Below are positions 39,660 to 53,100 of a stretch of 64,000 nucleotides of DNA, piece after piece. The first letter of the stretch is position 1. The number at the start of each line of letters is the position of its first letter. Below the pieces are notes generated by a model. It made no database searches, had not been told where the DNA came from, and worked only from the letters and a program-made list of their open reading frames with translations. The DNA is from Datnioides undecimradiatus (lineage: Eukaryota; Chordata; Actinopteri; Lobotiformes; Datnioididae). Location: positions 1,460,001 to 1,524,000 of the forward strand of contig WARS01000015.1 of the NCBI GenBank assembly GCA_008933995.1. Reading direction: 5' to 3'. The position numbers and the translations under genes are program-made.

Positions 39660-39985
39660 AGCTAGTGAAGTCATTATGCTTTCCACTCTCTCAACGGGAG
39701 GTGGGGCTTTTTAGTGAAAACTTATTCTACCCCGCTGCACAAAGACCAGTGTGCAGTGGCAGTCTCCTCCACGCTGTGTGCGCGCAGCGTCTGCACAGAT
39801 CGCTCCACTTTGGAACTTAAGCCCGTATTGCATGAACCCGCATACCTTTACCGCTGTTTTCTCGGCCGTGAACGACCCTCGCTGTTCCGCTGTGGAACTG
39901 TTTTCCAGCAGATACTCAGACCCCGAAAACCGTCGGGACCAGTGAAGAGAGAAGCTGCGGGAGTGGTCTGGAAACTTTTGCCATC
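39660..39985 (+). promoter_or_regulatory. Proximal promoter / 5' UTR of the drebrin gene, with an upstream ORF
   Basis: The stretch before the drebrin start codon is richer in GC and CpG than the upstream intergenic DNA. No convincing TATA box was found. An ATG at 39832 opens a 37-codon upstream frame that ends at TGA 39943-39945, 40 bases before the main ATG. The transcription start cannot be located from sequence alone, so whether this frame is in the mRNA is unknown. Confidence 0.4.
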
Positions 39986-40077
39986 ATGAGCACGCGAACG
40001 GTCAACCTTGATACCTACAGCCTGTCGCTGCTCACGGCCAAAGAGGACATCCTCAACCCCCGTTCCTCCACCAACTG
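39986..40077 (+). CDS. dbn1: drebrin exon 1 coding part (residues 1-30)
   Basis: ATG in the context gccatcATGa, followed by MSTRTVNLDTYSLSLLTAKE. An in-frame stop (39818-39820) lies upstream, and no upstream in-frame ATG is apparent. The donor ctg|gtaaca splits the tryptophan codon of STNW. Confidence 0.85.
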
Positions 40078-43000
40078 GTAACACATACTGCTCTCGAGCG
40101 AATCTTCCTGCTATTCCACGGTCTTGTTTGTCTCCATCATAACATATGGGATTAAATTTCCACTCTATAAATCTGCTTTATTATAATGACAACATAGCGA
40201 AGATAATACTAGTCAGTTACTTTTAGCAAACTTTCATACACTTCATCTTGTTTTCCTGACTTAGTGACCGTTTACGCATAACCAGGTTGGCTGTTGCGTA
40301 AGCAGCTTGATTTCAATTAATCCAATGAGGGATACGGAGGTGGCCAGCACGGGGCCAGCACGCAACCTGCACCAGCAGTGACAAAAGCACGCAGGCTGGT
40401 TTAAGAGCGCGGGGATGTATTGTCTTTACTTTCCTCTTGGAGTGCTGATGTGATGTGAGGATCGTCGTCCATTACGCACGCCAGGCGGCTTGTGTGGTTC
40501 AGAGCGCAACACCTGGCCGGCGGCCCGTTGCCCTCACCCGGGCCTTGCGCTGCATGACTTTGCTGTTCTCCCCCAGGAGCTGTGAGGCTTCATTCTTTGT
40601 GCTGAGGATCATGTTTCTGCTGATGTGCTGATCTCTGACAGGGGTTGTCTTTCAAGGAGAGGCTCTATAGTTTGACAGACAGCATTGTACGCATGCATGA
40701 ACGCTATCCGCACGATTAACCAATAATAATTATTAGAGTGTTGCGCAATAACTATGTGTAGAATGATTACATGGCGTTGAAACATGAACACAGAACCAGT
40801 ATTCAGTCTACAGTCAAAGTATAAGCAGACAAAAGATTCTTCAACACATGAAAAGTTGAAATAGTTTATTTCATTCACTCTTCTCTGGCACGTCATGCTG
40901 TAACCCGACCACCTGACACTTGGCTCACTCTGTCCTTTTGTCATAGGCTCTGGCTGGTCTGTAACTATGGCGACCTATCCATCTTTTCCAAACAATACCA
41001 GTCTCCAGCTTTGTCAGCCTGCCTCAACATCTCCAGTTTCTTCTTCCTCATGTGTGTGGTATTGCCATCTCCAGCTAGACTGGCTATACTCAGTTAGTCT
41101 GTGGAGAATTTGATGTACAGTGACCCCACTCTTTCCACATCTCAGCTCACTTTGATGAAGTTATAGCTTAGAGCAGCAGACCAAGACCCAACTTCACACA
41201 GGCTCTAATGCGGAAGTAGAGGACTAATTCTGTCCATCTCTGTTTCATCTTCCTGTGCCTTACATCTAACTATGCTGAAGGGTTTCACTGCCCACTTTTT
41301 CCCTAACTACTTCCTCTCTTTTCGTGACGCTCTTCGGTCTTGTGGATGTGAGATTCGGTACACTATGAGTTAACCTTGACAAACTCAAATCTGACATCTT
41401 CATGAATGGGGTGGAAAGAAGTTCCCCATCCAGGCATAACGTGCTTAGTTTCCATTCTTTCTTGCATTTGGAAAACCTCAAAGAGTTTCCATGTTCAGTA
41501 TCACTATGGAGGTTTGGTCTCATGGCAACACGTCCATATTGTTACTCTACTGATCCAGCGGTTTCTCAGTGGAGAGCATTTCCTTAAAGTTTCAGTGGAC
41601 AACAAATCCGGATTGTGTCTCTGCCAACCTACTGCTTGTCAAACAACCACACAAACTCGTGCGCGTACACACGTGTTCAGATGCATCTATCCACAACTTG
41701 CCTGTGTTTGGTTCTGCTCACAATAGAATAAAAAGAAACAGAAAGGGAGAGAAATCCCTCAGCATTCACTGGGACCACTTTAGAGGGCTAAATAACTCTG
41801 CTGGGACTGAAAAGAGGGGTGGGAGGGGGGACACGATGATGTCATGATTCCCACTGTCAAACCACAGAGGCAGACACTCACCTCTTGTGTGTGTCTGTGT
41901 GTATTGAAGGGATTTTATTTGCGTGCATGTGAGTTTGCATGTGAATGTATTTGTCTCTGGATGTGCATATGCATCCCGCAGAGACTATTAAAGTGAGTCT
42001 TGGGCGTGGAGGAGTTTGCATGGAGAGGGATAGGACGCTGGTTTTGTTGAACGATCCCGCCCCCACTGTGTGGCCTTGAGGTCCCCGTGTGTATTATCTA
42101 ATGACCTTGTGTCCTGAATGGGAAACAGACCCTTTGTGGGTGAGACTCTGAAGAAAAGAGGAGCAATTTCAATGCATCCCTCATTCAGACCGCTCTGCTC
42201 AACATACAGCCTTGGAGGTCTCCCCTTGCTCTTGCAGACCACTGAGGACTACAAAGTGTCTCACTCGTCGGCTGCAAACCCACTCTGTCCGCATGTGTTT
42301 TGTGTTTGTGTGAGCTTTGAGAGACAGAAAGAGAGAATGAAAGAGAAACAGTGAATATGCATGCTCCCAAGGACATTGTCTAATCCCCCCGAACAGGAAA
42401 TGCTTCTAATTCTTTGCAGCAGAGATCCTGATTTATGTTTACAGCAAAATAAATAGTTCAAATTGCCACTTTGGGTAAGGCCACTGTTGCTAATGCCGCC
42501 ATGCACGAATGGAGATGTTTGTAAGCAACTATGCTGACATCTTTCATATGACAGCCTCTGTTTTTTATTCTAGCACAATTCAATAAAGTGCCTCAGTCGG
42601 TGGTTCGTTCTGCACATTTTACACATTTTCCACCCAGCAGTGTAAGACAGTGTAAATAAGAGTGATTTTCCAAAGCAGCATGCCTTACCAGAGGTGTCTT
42701 CCTGCCAAATATCAAATGGAGTGCAGCACCAGCTTAGCCAAGCATGTAAAAGAGAGGGAGAAATCAGTTTAGAAAAGTGTTTACAGCATTGTTTCAGCCA
42801 TGCAAAGCATATCAGATGGGAATTCTTATTGCGCTGTGGAGCAGTCTGAGCTCTATTCATCAGTATTGGGTGTGTACTGTATCCAGACATCTGTGGGCCC
42901 TGGCGACTCTGAACACACCTTCCACATCGAAGTTGCAGTCCACATTTTGATACTGTCTGTTGTGCTTGCGTTAAGTGTTTCACTCTGTTCTCTTGCAGGG

Positions 43001-46000
43001 ATTATTACAGTTGGCAGTGACGCATAAAGTAAATATCTGATCCATCGTAGTAACAGAGTGACTCAGTTTAGAGTATTCAGAGACCAATTAATCTTGTCTC
43101 CGGTCATTCTGGGCTGGAAGTCTACTCCTAGATTCAAGTCAGATACTCTGTTCACATATACTGTAGCCATACTTCATTCAGAAAGTGATATATAGATTAT
43201 AATATTATATTATTAAGGTTGCACGCACTGTAATGTAATAGTTCCTAGACTGCGGAAAGAGACTTAGATAAGTCACACATCCTGTTAAGTGGCATTTTGT
43301 TTTTACTGGCCCAGATTTGCCAGTACCAGGTAAAGACAGTTCCTGATTCATTTGAAAGTGCAGGAATTTCCCAGAAACGTAATCAGGGCATCAGTTTTGC
43401 CAAATGGTCATGAAGTGACAGAAATTAAGTTTCAGTTTAGAAATTTAAATGCTTGTCATACAATGTGCTGTTCTTTAGCAGCTGTAGGAAAAGCTTCCTT
43501 CAGTATTACAATACAACATGTCATTTAACTCACTAACATTTTAATTATCCGTTTTTACATTCACTTATCTTTTGTTTGATTCTGACAGTGGGTGAAACTT
43601 AAGTAATCAGTCTTACCCATTTTCATTTAAGAAGCGACACACTACCCTCTCCTCCCCGAGCCTCTGATCTCTTGAGAAGGGGCTCTCCTATTGATGATAA
43701 ATGGAGTAGTATTTATTTCGGTATAGGCCCGGGGTGTTTGTGTTGCTGCTACTTGCCAGAATTTCCACAGGCTCATGCATGATTAACTGAGACCTAAAAG
43801 GTGCCTGTGTCTAAAGTTACATGCTACATGGAATACACCTGTGGGTGCGGGGAGAGGATGGGAGGCAGGAAGGTAAAATGCAGGACCGCCATTGTGTGTG
43901 CATGCGCATGCTTAAGTGCTTCTGGTCTTCTGGTCCCGACTCCTGAGGGAGACAGCAAGTCAGATATGTTGTTTATCAAGATAAACAGCTGTTATCGTCA
44001 CACTGTTATCAAGACTTTATACACTGCCTGAACTAACTCACACAGTTTCTGCTTTTTGTTCAGTTCCTTAATTATCCAGTAAAACCCAACTGTCAAATGG
44101 CACATTAACTCTGGCTGGTGACACATGAGCTGTTGTGTAGCCTTCTGCTATGAAACAAATCCTCCTGGTTACCTGACTGTGGAATCCCCACTGAAGTAAA
44201 ACAAGCAGTCTGGTTGGTTTCCTCTGGCCGTTCAGGACACGGCTTCAAAGGCCGCACACCGTGTTGTTGTCTGCCTGAATGACAACAGGACATGTTCAAT
44301 TGATTCTTGATATAAATAGCAGTGTACTGTAAATGGGAAGTCAAAGGACGGTTACACTGGACCAATGCCCAGTACAATTCCTCTCTGCCCCTCTCTCGCT
44401 CTCTCTACACTACAGCCCTGTCTCTTTCTTTAGCTCTGCCTCCTGTATAATACTTCACACTAAGTCTACAGTGCTTTCCAAAGAAGCCCGCATTCAATCA
44501 GTCATCTCCCACTGTTGCCGTGAAAACCTTGCAACACCAGTTTGTGTGTGTTTTAGTTGTAAAGTGAGACAATGCATGAGCCCAAAAAACAAATATCAAG
44601 ACTGCCGTTAATATTGCACAGTCTCCGTACGGGGCAGCAATGAAAATGACAAAGGATTCAGGACTCAACGTTACCCTAAGACAGGACTACCAAGACAGGA
44701 ACTTGGCACAACTAGAGGGGCTTTGATTCTCAGCTGGAAACTGGAGCACTTGAGCACTAACTTTTGCTGACCACAACGGGTGATTCAAGTGCTTCTGGTG
44801 TGACGTTAAGCACAAGATTAACATGTAAATGTCCCATTAGGCCGCAGACATATCCTGCTTAAATCAAGGCGTTTAAAGAGCCATTGCACACCACCGACGT
44901 AGATGTTATACAAGGATGCAAGGTTTGCTTATGATAACGGCACTGTGCTGGTTGTACCCTCAGCCTGCCTATCTGCTTGTGTGAGCACGTCTGTGGGTGG
45001 CATGTTGGAAGATGATGACAATGATGGCTGTAATGGCTGTTATATGTATCTCTGTTTAGATGAACTTAGAGAATGATTCTAACAGTAATCACAAAACGAC
45101 TGCTTACCACCCCCTTAAACATTGTTTAGTATTCATCTGGGGTCTAAGATGAAGCTGCAGGGTAATAGCAGGTCTCAGGCATGATGAGGCATGACTGCAG
45201 AAGGTTATGTTGTATGTGATCATTGTGTGTGTGCGCGTCTCCGTGTGCTTGGGATACTTGGCGTGCAAACTATTGGGTGCGAGACCACAAATTGACACTG
45301 TGTTGAATGGTGACTTGTAATTGCCACATAGAAGATTTAAAAAGCTGGTCCTTAATCCTTCATGACTTGGTGGCACTGCAGTGCTGTTATTCCCCTCACT
45401 GACAGCGTTCTATTGGGAACAAAATGACTTACAAACCATCGACACAAAAGAGCTACTACCTTGACAAAGACATTGTGTCCAGCAGGTGTGGCATCTCTGT
45501 TTATCGTATTAATAGTTTTATATAGATTGTTGTGAACAATCACCCTCAAAGTGTTTTGTCAGTCATCCCCACACCCGACCTTTCTGCCAAGTCCTCCTAT
45601 TGTTCCCTCAAGTGCCTCAGCGAGGTTGACCTTAATCCAGATGCCCTCTGCACATTGTTTCCACTGGAAATCTGTCCTTTTTATGCCTACAGCAGGGAAC
45701 ACAACAAATGCGTTATTGTTTCCCTTTGCAGTTCAGAATGAATGGTTACACTCTCCGCTTGGAAACCTTTGGCTGCATCTTTGCTCGAAACCCGATGAAT
45801 TTTTCAGGCAAATGCTATGAAAAATAGGAGCTGGATTAAGGCGAAATGTTTGTTTAAGCGAACTAATGGGCCTTGAGTGTAGCAGGCAGAGTGGTATTTC
45901 CATGGGTGTGTCAGACAGCTGTCTAAAAACATCTGTATTTCAGTGTTTCTTCAAACATTGGCAAGAGGATGAGTATGCATGTGCATGGTGTGTGTTTCTT

Positions 46001-49000
46001 CTAGCTGAGGCACTTTAGGGGGAAGTCCGAGCAACTGTATGATGTTGCAGGAGTAGATTTCTTCAGCGTCCAAGTTTGCAGAAAACCAGGGTGAAAAGCA
46101 AGACTTTGGCACTCAGGTACGCTGTAACGCTAGCACCAGAGATATGAACGTATTCTTTGTTGCCATGCTTGGATTGCAAAATGCTGAGGCCGTGAGACAT
46201 GTGCTGCTGTGTTTTGCTTTCACATCTTCCAGAGTGGCTCCCACGCACCTGTTTAACTGCGCAAGAATCAACTCTTAGGAAAGATTTTCTTAGAACTTGT
46301 CCAAATCTCTGAATAAGCCCTGACTGAAGTGATAACAGGTGTGTGGCTGACATCTAAAAAAAAATGCTTTACCTCTTAAAAATAAAAGGTAGGAGGCACG
46401 CCGAAGTCCATCTCTTCTCTCTGGCATCTTTTGTCGCCGAATTAGCCAGACCCTGAATGAATGCTGTGAAAGGAGTAATCGAGTGCACGCTGGAGCGTCT
46501 CGTCATGTTCTGTGTTGCTGTGGCTCGTCTTTTTGTGAGCGTGCCAAACACAACACCGACAGCGCCTGACAGCCGCAAATCTTTTGACAGATGATAGCAT
46601 ATTTATTGTTATTTTCCTCTTAATTACACTGTTATGAGATCATCAGACACTGACGCAGACACCTTCGTACATATTTTATGAAAGTGTGCAGTGACAAATG
46701 CGAATACAATGGGCCTCTCATTCCCATAGCCGTCCCGACATTGTGAGGTGTTATCAGCTGTGTTTGCAGAGGTGCCTGCTCCGTCTTCTCCATGGTTACG
46801 CGGGAGCACCGTGGCTTTAATCGTGACAGTTTGAGGGCTAACTCTCCGCATTTTGCAGCAAAGTCACACTGGATGCGGAGCCTCGACTGGGAACTCCACT
46901 CTCCCTTTTTCCTGTCTTGTTTGTTCACTTGCTGGTGGTGGAATTAGGTTGTGGGTGGGTGAGGAGAGTCGGGGGGGGGGCACCGTTGTCCTGACGACCC
47001 TGGTGGGAAAGCTAGGTTGTTTGTTAAGGGAGGCTGAATGAAGCGGGGGAGATGAGTGGAGAGGGCGACTGAGGAGGCTGGGAAGGGGGTGCAAATGAAT
47101 GGGTAAGGACACTTGGTAAGAAATATATAGACATAGAGAATAACCAGATGAAAAAGGACAAGAGAAGAACTGAAGTGAGTCAGGACCATTTCGGCAGGGT
47201 GGTCTTGACAAGAGGTTGTTGAAAAGTAGAATCAGTGAGTGATTGAAGTTGGAGGAGAGGCAGAGGTAAAGAAAGGGAGAGATGAGAAGACAGGTGGAGG
47301 GTTGGAGAGGGATGAGAAAAGAGATCAAAGCATTAAGAGAGGCAGCCGAATGAGGTCGAAGTGGATATGTGATCCTTGAGGGAGTTTGCTTCATTTAGTT
47401 GAAGGAAATGGGCGAAGATAAGATACCATCATGTTTTAAATGGTCTCATGGCGATGTAGAGGCGGACGGCTGTTCCTGTGTGTGTGTACGTATCAGTGAG
47501 GGACGGCATGCACAGGAAATGCCAGAGAGATCCCGATGGATCACGATTTAGAGACTTTATCATCGCACTCCTCCCCTCTCCTCCCCTCCCCTCCCCTCTC
47601 CTCTCCTCCCCTCCATCCCCTCCACGATAGCTCTCTGAACAAACCATATACCACCCTGTAAGACTCTTAACAATTTACCCCGTAGAGAGCCAATTCCCCT
47701 GCAATACTTTCTTAAAGACGCTTGCCCCCAATAACCGCATACTCCACAGCCCCCTTGGAAACCTCCCATGCACTCTGGCTGTTTCCCATTGTGTGCCATT
47801 GTTAAACGTGGCCCTCTTAGCCCACCCATTTATACCTATCTTCATCCCCTGGTGCTTTTCATCGTTTCCCCCATGCAGTGTGAACCCTATCTTTGAGCGA
47901 CTTCTCTCCAACCTGAATGCACCCCTCCCTCTCGTGCGCTCTCTCTCCATGTGCCCCATCGCTCTTAAGCACACACCCTCATGACGTTGAACTTCATGTA
48001 GCCATCCTATTATTAAACCCTAAACGCTGATTTCATCACCCATAGCTTTTAGCCCCCGAGTGCCGCTGTCTTTTCTTAGCAGCTACGAAAACTGGGCAAG
48101 ACTGAAAATGCTCGAGCCTCTTTTAGCCGCATGTTTTTGTAAGAAAAAATGTTTCTTTCACTGCAAAACAAGTGCACGGGGAGCCACACCTCACACACAC
48201 TCACCTCCGAATGCTTAATTTAGTGGTAACGTCAACATAAAAAATAGATAATGTTGAAAATATAACCATGCATGTCTCCGTAGTAAGTGTATATTTATAT
48301 TTTCGCCTACAAGCTGCTTTATCTACTTTTGTTATACACTGAATTTAGTGCTGATTTGAATAACAGCTGATTTTGGTTCTACCTTTGAGTGTAACATACA
48401 TACTTCCTCTCTGTTATCAGTTCTTACATATATAACACACAACAGAAGAGGTCTAGACTGTTTCCTGTTGCCGGATCGATCGATGACATGTTGCTTTTTA
48501 GGTTCAGTTCCTGTGAACCTCTTTAGGACCAGCTCCTCCAAGCTTTATCCCGCCCAAGGTTTCCAAAAGATATGTGATATGTCACAGAACTGTGCTAAAT
48601 ACTGCTCTCCTATTCTATCATGAGACCAAATATGCCAAAAACAGGCAGACCCACACGCACACTGACACACACTTGCCCTTGTTGACGGCGTGTGGATTAT
48701 ATTACACAGAGAGAAACGTGGCGGCCAGTTAATTAGTACATGCGCAGCTCTATTTACACAGTGACCGGGTAATGCCATCAGTGGATTAACTTGTGGCTGT
48801 AACACGAGGCCAACTGTTGCCCACCACTACACGCACCGCTTCAGAGGTCATCGCCTGACGACATCGCGCTCACTGCCGTTCAGCTGTGTCGTACGTGCAT
48901 GTATGGGTTGAATTTGCTGCCTCGGAACGATGAGCACGATGCAGCAGCGTGCTTTTCGTCTCTCTTGGTGTCTTTGTCCATCCCCCGGTCTTTTTCCATC

Positions 49001-50118
49001 TGCCTCGGCACAGAGAGGGCTGTTTTCTCTCGCTGGCTCTTGGCAGTGATTTAATTACTTATTTGTTTAGTTTGTCATATTCTAAACTTCTCTGGCTCGA
49101 TGTTTCGCTGAGAGCTGAAATTTTCCTCCCTCCCCTCCTCCTGTCAGCATTCCACCCAGCCTCTCTGTCCCTCTCCTCCTCACCTCCTCACCCCCCCACT
49201 GACTGATATTGTATTCACTTTTTTAACCCGGCTTTTCCTTCTTTTAATTTAGCCGTTCATTCTTATAACTGTGCTCACCGGGGCCTCTGTCATTTCTCAT
49301 ACTACTTACCAAATAGCTTCAGAGCTCTGTAATACCCTCCTGGGAAGTCTGCTGTGTCCTCCACCCAATCAAATGCTATACAAATCAGTCAGGGTTACTC
49401 ACTGGGTGGATCTGAGCAAGTGCTCTCACGGGCCAAACAGCCATCTTATACTTCAAATTGACTTGCATAGCTGTCAATAAGGGATTTGCACATGATTTGT
49501 CATCATATTTAGCGTGACTGCGCCTATGACTGTCATCATCAGTGGTATAAAAAAGCAGAGTACGGGAAACTTTTAGTCATCCTGCGTAATACATGCATGT
49601 AGGTCAAAACAAGATGAGAAAGGACACGAGAAAACATTTGTGGCGCAGAAGGTCTCGACATCCTGCAGCCAGACCGTCAACGTTCTGTAAAGTATTTGAA
49701 GCATGCAAAGCAAGGTGGGGTATTTGCATTACTCATTTTTGTGTGTGTGGAGTCACTGGACCCATGCAAGTTTGCTCAACTGCTTGTTTTATATTGAGAC
49801 AGTTATTTTTTTTTAAGTAAAAACAGAAACCTTGGCAGTTAATAACAGTACCGAATACTGTGAGCAATACTCTTATGCAATGGCGTCAACCAGTACCAGC
49901 GTCTTGAAAGTACATCAATTACAATAAATCTTCTTGTGGTGAAAAGTCACTGAAGTATAGTGAGATTAACAGATGCATTGTCCCCTCTGATGTATCATTT
50001 TCATCTTATTAAAATGTGAAACTGGAGAGTGTTTATTCTCAGAGAATATAAGCCTTTCATCTACAGTAACACAGCTATAATTTACTGCTTTTTCATGCCC
50101 ATCACTCCCCTTAACTCT

Positions 50119-50162
<44 letters not shown>

Positions 50163-53100
50163 AGTAAGATATCCTGACAGTCTGTTTGGCCAGAGTAAAT
50201 GCTGCTGATTGGGACTTGGCATGCTTCGGTAACTGGATCAAGGTTTCTGTGCAAGGCACTACCGTCACATCATAACACAAATGCACAGCCTCTGCCAGAG
50301 GTTTACATAAGGCCTTTCGTCGAGCCAGCTTTAATTCTGACACAGTGATACATGTGGAACAGACCAGAGACGATATGGTAGACTGAAGTTAGACAGTACA
50401 TGTTTTATGATAGAAATATGCTTCTGCTTACTGTTGTGGCACAAACAGTGATTCTGGTACACGCTGTCCCTCTCTCACAGGCCAGTACTCGAGTCCCGTC
50501 TCAGTGGGAGAGGAACATGTTAAGTATTGTCTTCGGCTGAAAAGACACCAAAGGGATATTACACCTTACTTCATAAACCACACAGCGCTTGTAGGTGATT
50601 GGCTTGTTTATGTGTGACCTCACCCCGCAATCATCCCCTCAGCTATTGTCTTTGGTCTCTGTCTGCTCGCTGCCTTGTGACATTTATCGGCGTACTAACA
50701 TTGTTTTCCAGTGACCAACCTATTCAAATGTAACTTTCATTGCTCCATTCAATTAATAACCGAGAGGCATTTCATTTGTGGCATATTACTTCACTAATGT
50801 AATTTTAAGTTGTCCTCTGGGAGTGTTTTGGTGCTGGGTTTCTAACCCCTCCCGCTCAGCAGCTCTTATTAAGGGGCCCTGTTGCTTGGCCTGTGGGGAT
50901 TACGGTGGTTACAGCCCTCTCTCTGCAGGGCACCTGACTGAATCCTCTGCACAAAGCCATGAGTTTAAAGACCAAGGTTGTTCCTGCTTTTTCCTTTTCT
51001 GTGTTCTTTGCAGTTTCCCTTGCTTGCTTCCCCATCCAAACTCTGTCTCCGTTGTTCCCTCTGGCGCTCCAAGTCAATCTGGGTCAACTGTGTTATGGGA
51101 TTCATTTAATAAGCGCAGAGAGGTGTTCACATAAACACCATCCCTCCTCAGGAGTTTATATCATTTTGACATCCAGGTGTCATCACTTAATGAAAAACAC
51201 TGATTGGGTCACTGTAGCTGTGAGTGCTGTGGACTGTGGATGACGTTACATCCTTTATGTGTTTTTAAAGCCTTGGATTCAGACAGAGTTGTTATGCTGG
51301 TCTCTTGATTTCCTTTTCGCCTCTTCTTTGACTTTAACACCCCTTATTCCGTCACTTCCTCACTCTTACTCACATTTCTCTACCTCTACCCATAAACCTC
51401 CACATGTCTCTGCAGTCCAGACGGATGGAGGAATGTGCGTACCACCGGTGCTGCCGCATGGACACTACATGAGTAACATGCCGGACAGGGGGTTGAGTGG
51501 TGACTTTTTCAGCAGTGAAGCCTGTCTGGACTTTTTTTTGCCCATGTTTGGCGAGAGGAAATGAGCGCTTTGCGCTGCGGGGACGTCTCTTGAGTTCCCC
51601 GCTCCAACACAGACAGAGAGGTAGACGGAGAGACAGGCTAAAAATAGCACCCGGAGTCCAGGTCAGCTTTGAGGCAGGGGTAAGAAGTTGGGGGGGGGAC
51701 TGAAGGGGGGGAGGAGAAAATAAAAAAAACATATGATGTAAAATGAAACGAACAGAAAGAAGCTTGTGGAAAGGTAGGTGTAATGAAAATCTGACACAGG
51801 GTACAGCGTAGCATAAGCATTCACTGTTAAAACCACAGGTCTTGACAAACGTTCCTTGAGAGTTGGTGGGACCGCTGGGGATGTGTGCGTAATATGTGGA
51901 AGAGAGAAGGAAGCGGAAGAATGAACTGACGGAGAGCTTAATCTGGGCGGCGAAATCTGGTGGGAGCTCCCAGCCTCTCATCCATTTTCTCATATCTTTT
52001 TCGTCGTGCGCAGTTTATCATATCGCTACGGCGTGCATAACCACAAATCTCTCATATCTCCCCCACTGGCAAAGATGAAATGAACAAATGACCTATGAGC
52101 CCACAAGATCTTCCTGTCAGAGAGACACAGAGGGTAGGAAGTGTGGAGTCGAGGGGGGGGGGGAGAGAAGATGAGGATGAGATATTGCTTCGGTTTGTGA
52201 AAGAGGTATGTTGTGCTACAGGATTTAAAGTAGGAGGGAAAGAAATATGTGTTGCAGGAGACGGGGGTCAGAATAATGAATTTAGAGTAGTAATGATGGC
52301 GAGATATCAACAGAATATACGGGGTGGAGTAGAGATGGTGAAGTGAACGAGGAATATGAGAAATGGTTATTAGTTCTGCGGCCTAAAATATATTCTCGTT
52401 GGTTCATTTTGCCTTTTTCTTATTGCGTAACAATGCACAAGTGCAATGAAGTGCATTCCCTGAGAGCATCAAAACAAAATTGCGAGACCGAGAGAGCGCA
52501 CGGGAAGCAAATCTCCCCAAGTCTCCTCAGAAATTACAATACAAGAGAAGCGTGCGCATTGCGCTCGAGTATTTCCTGCATATCACCGCACTGAAATGGT
52601 TCATACTGTAGCCTGGTGTAGTGGAACGCCTGGATAAGTGAAAACAAGGGCCTCTCCAGCGCAGCTCTCCATCTGCTTCTGTTATGTTCATCTTGAAATG
52701 CTAGAGCGCAGCATGTTTGGAGGTATTACAGGGGCTCTGGTAGTCCAAAACAAACCATCCCTATTGTTGCTGGCTCAAGCTTGTTGTATAGTGTGTGCGC
52801 ATGTGCTCGTGTGTGTCCGCCTGTGTTTATGTACTGTATGTCTTCGCCTTTGCCTTTGTGTACCCTAGAGATGAATGACTGTTTATTTGTGTTGTAGCTG
52901 CATTAAGTGGCTGGCTGCGGTAACGACGCACAGATTTTCCATCGTCGATTACTGAAAAATGTTGCGTCGGATTGTTTTTTTTTATCTTTTTGTCTCACCG
53001 TCTCCCCTTTTCATGCCCCCCCACTCCCCTTAATGATGGCCTCTTTCCCTACATTATGTCACTTCTCTTCTCTTCTCTTCTCTTCTCTTCTCTTCTCTTC

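Noticed and set aside
46864..47394. 176-codon open frame on the minus strand
   Set aside because: It is the complement of a purine-rich stretch, giving low-complexity S/P/L protein without domain or splice context.
51370..51993. 207-codon open frame on the minus strand, the longest outside the real exons
   Set aside because: Composition is biased by purine-rich runs on the + strand; no recognisable domain, and it lies antisense in a drebrin intron.
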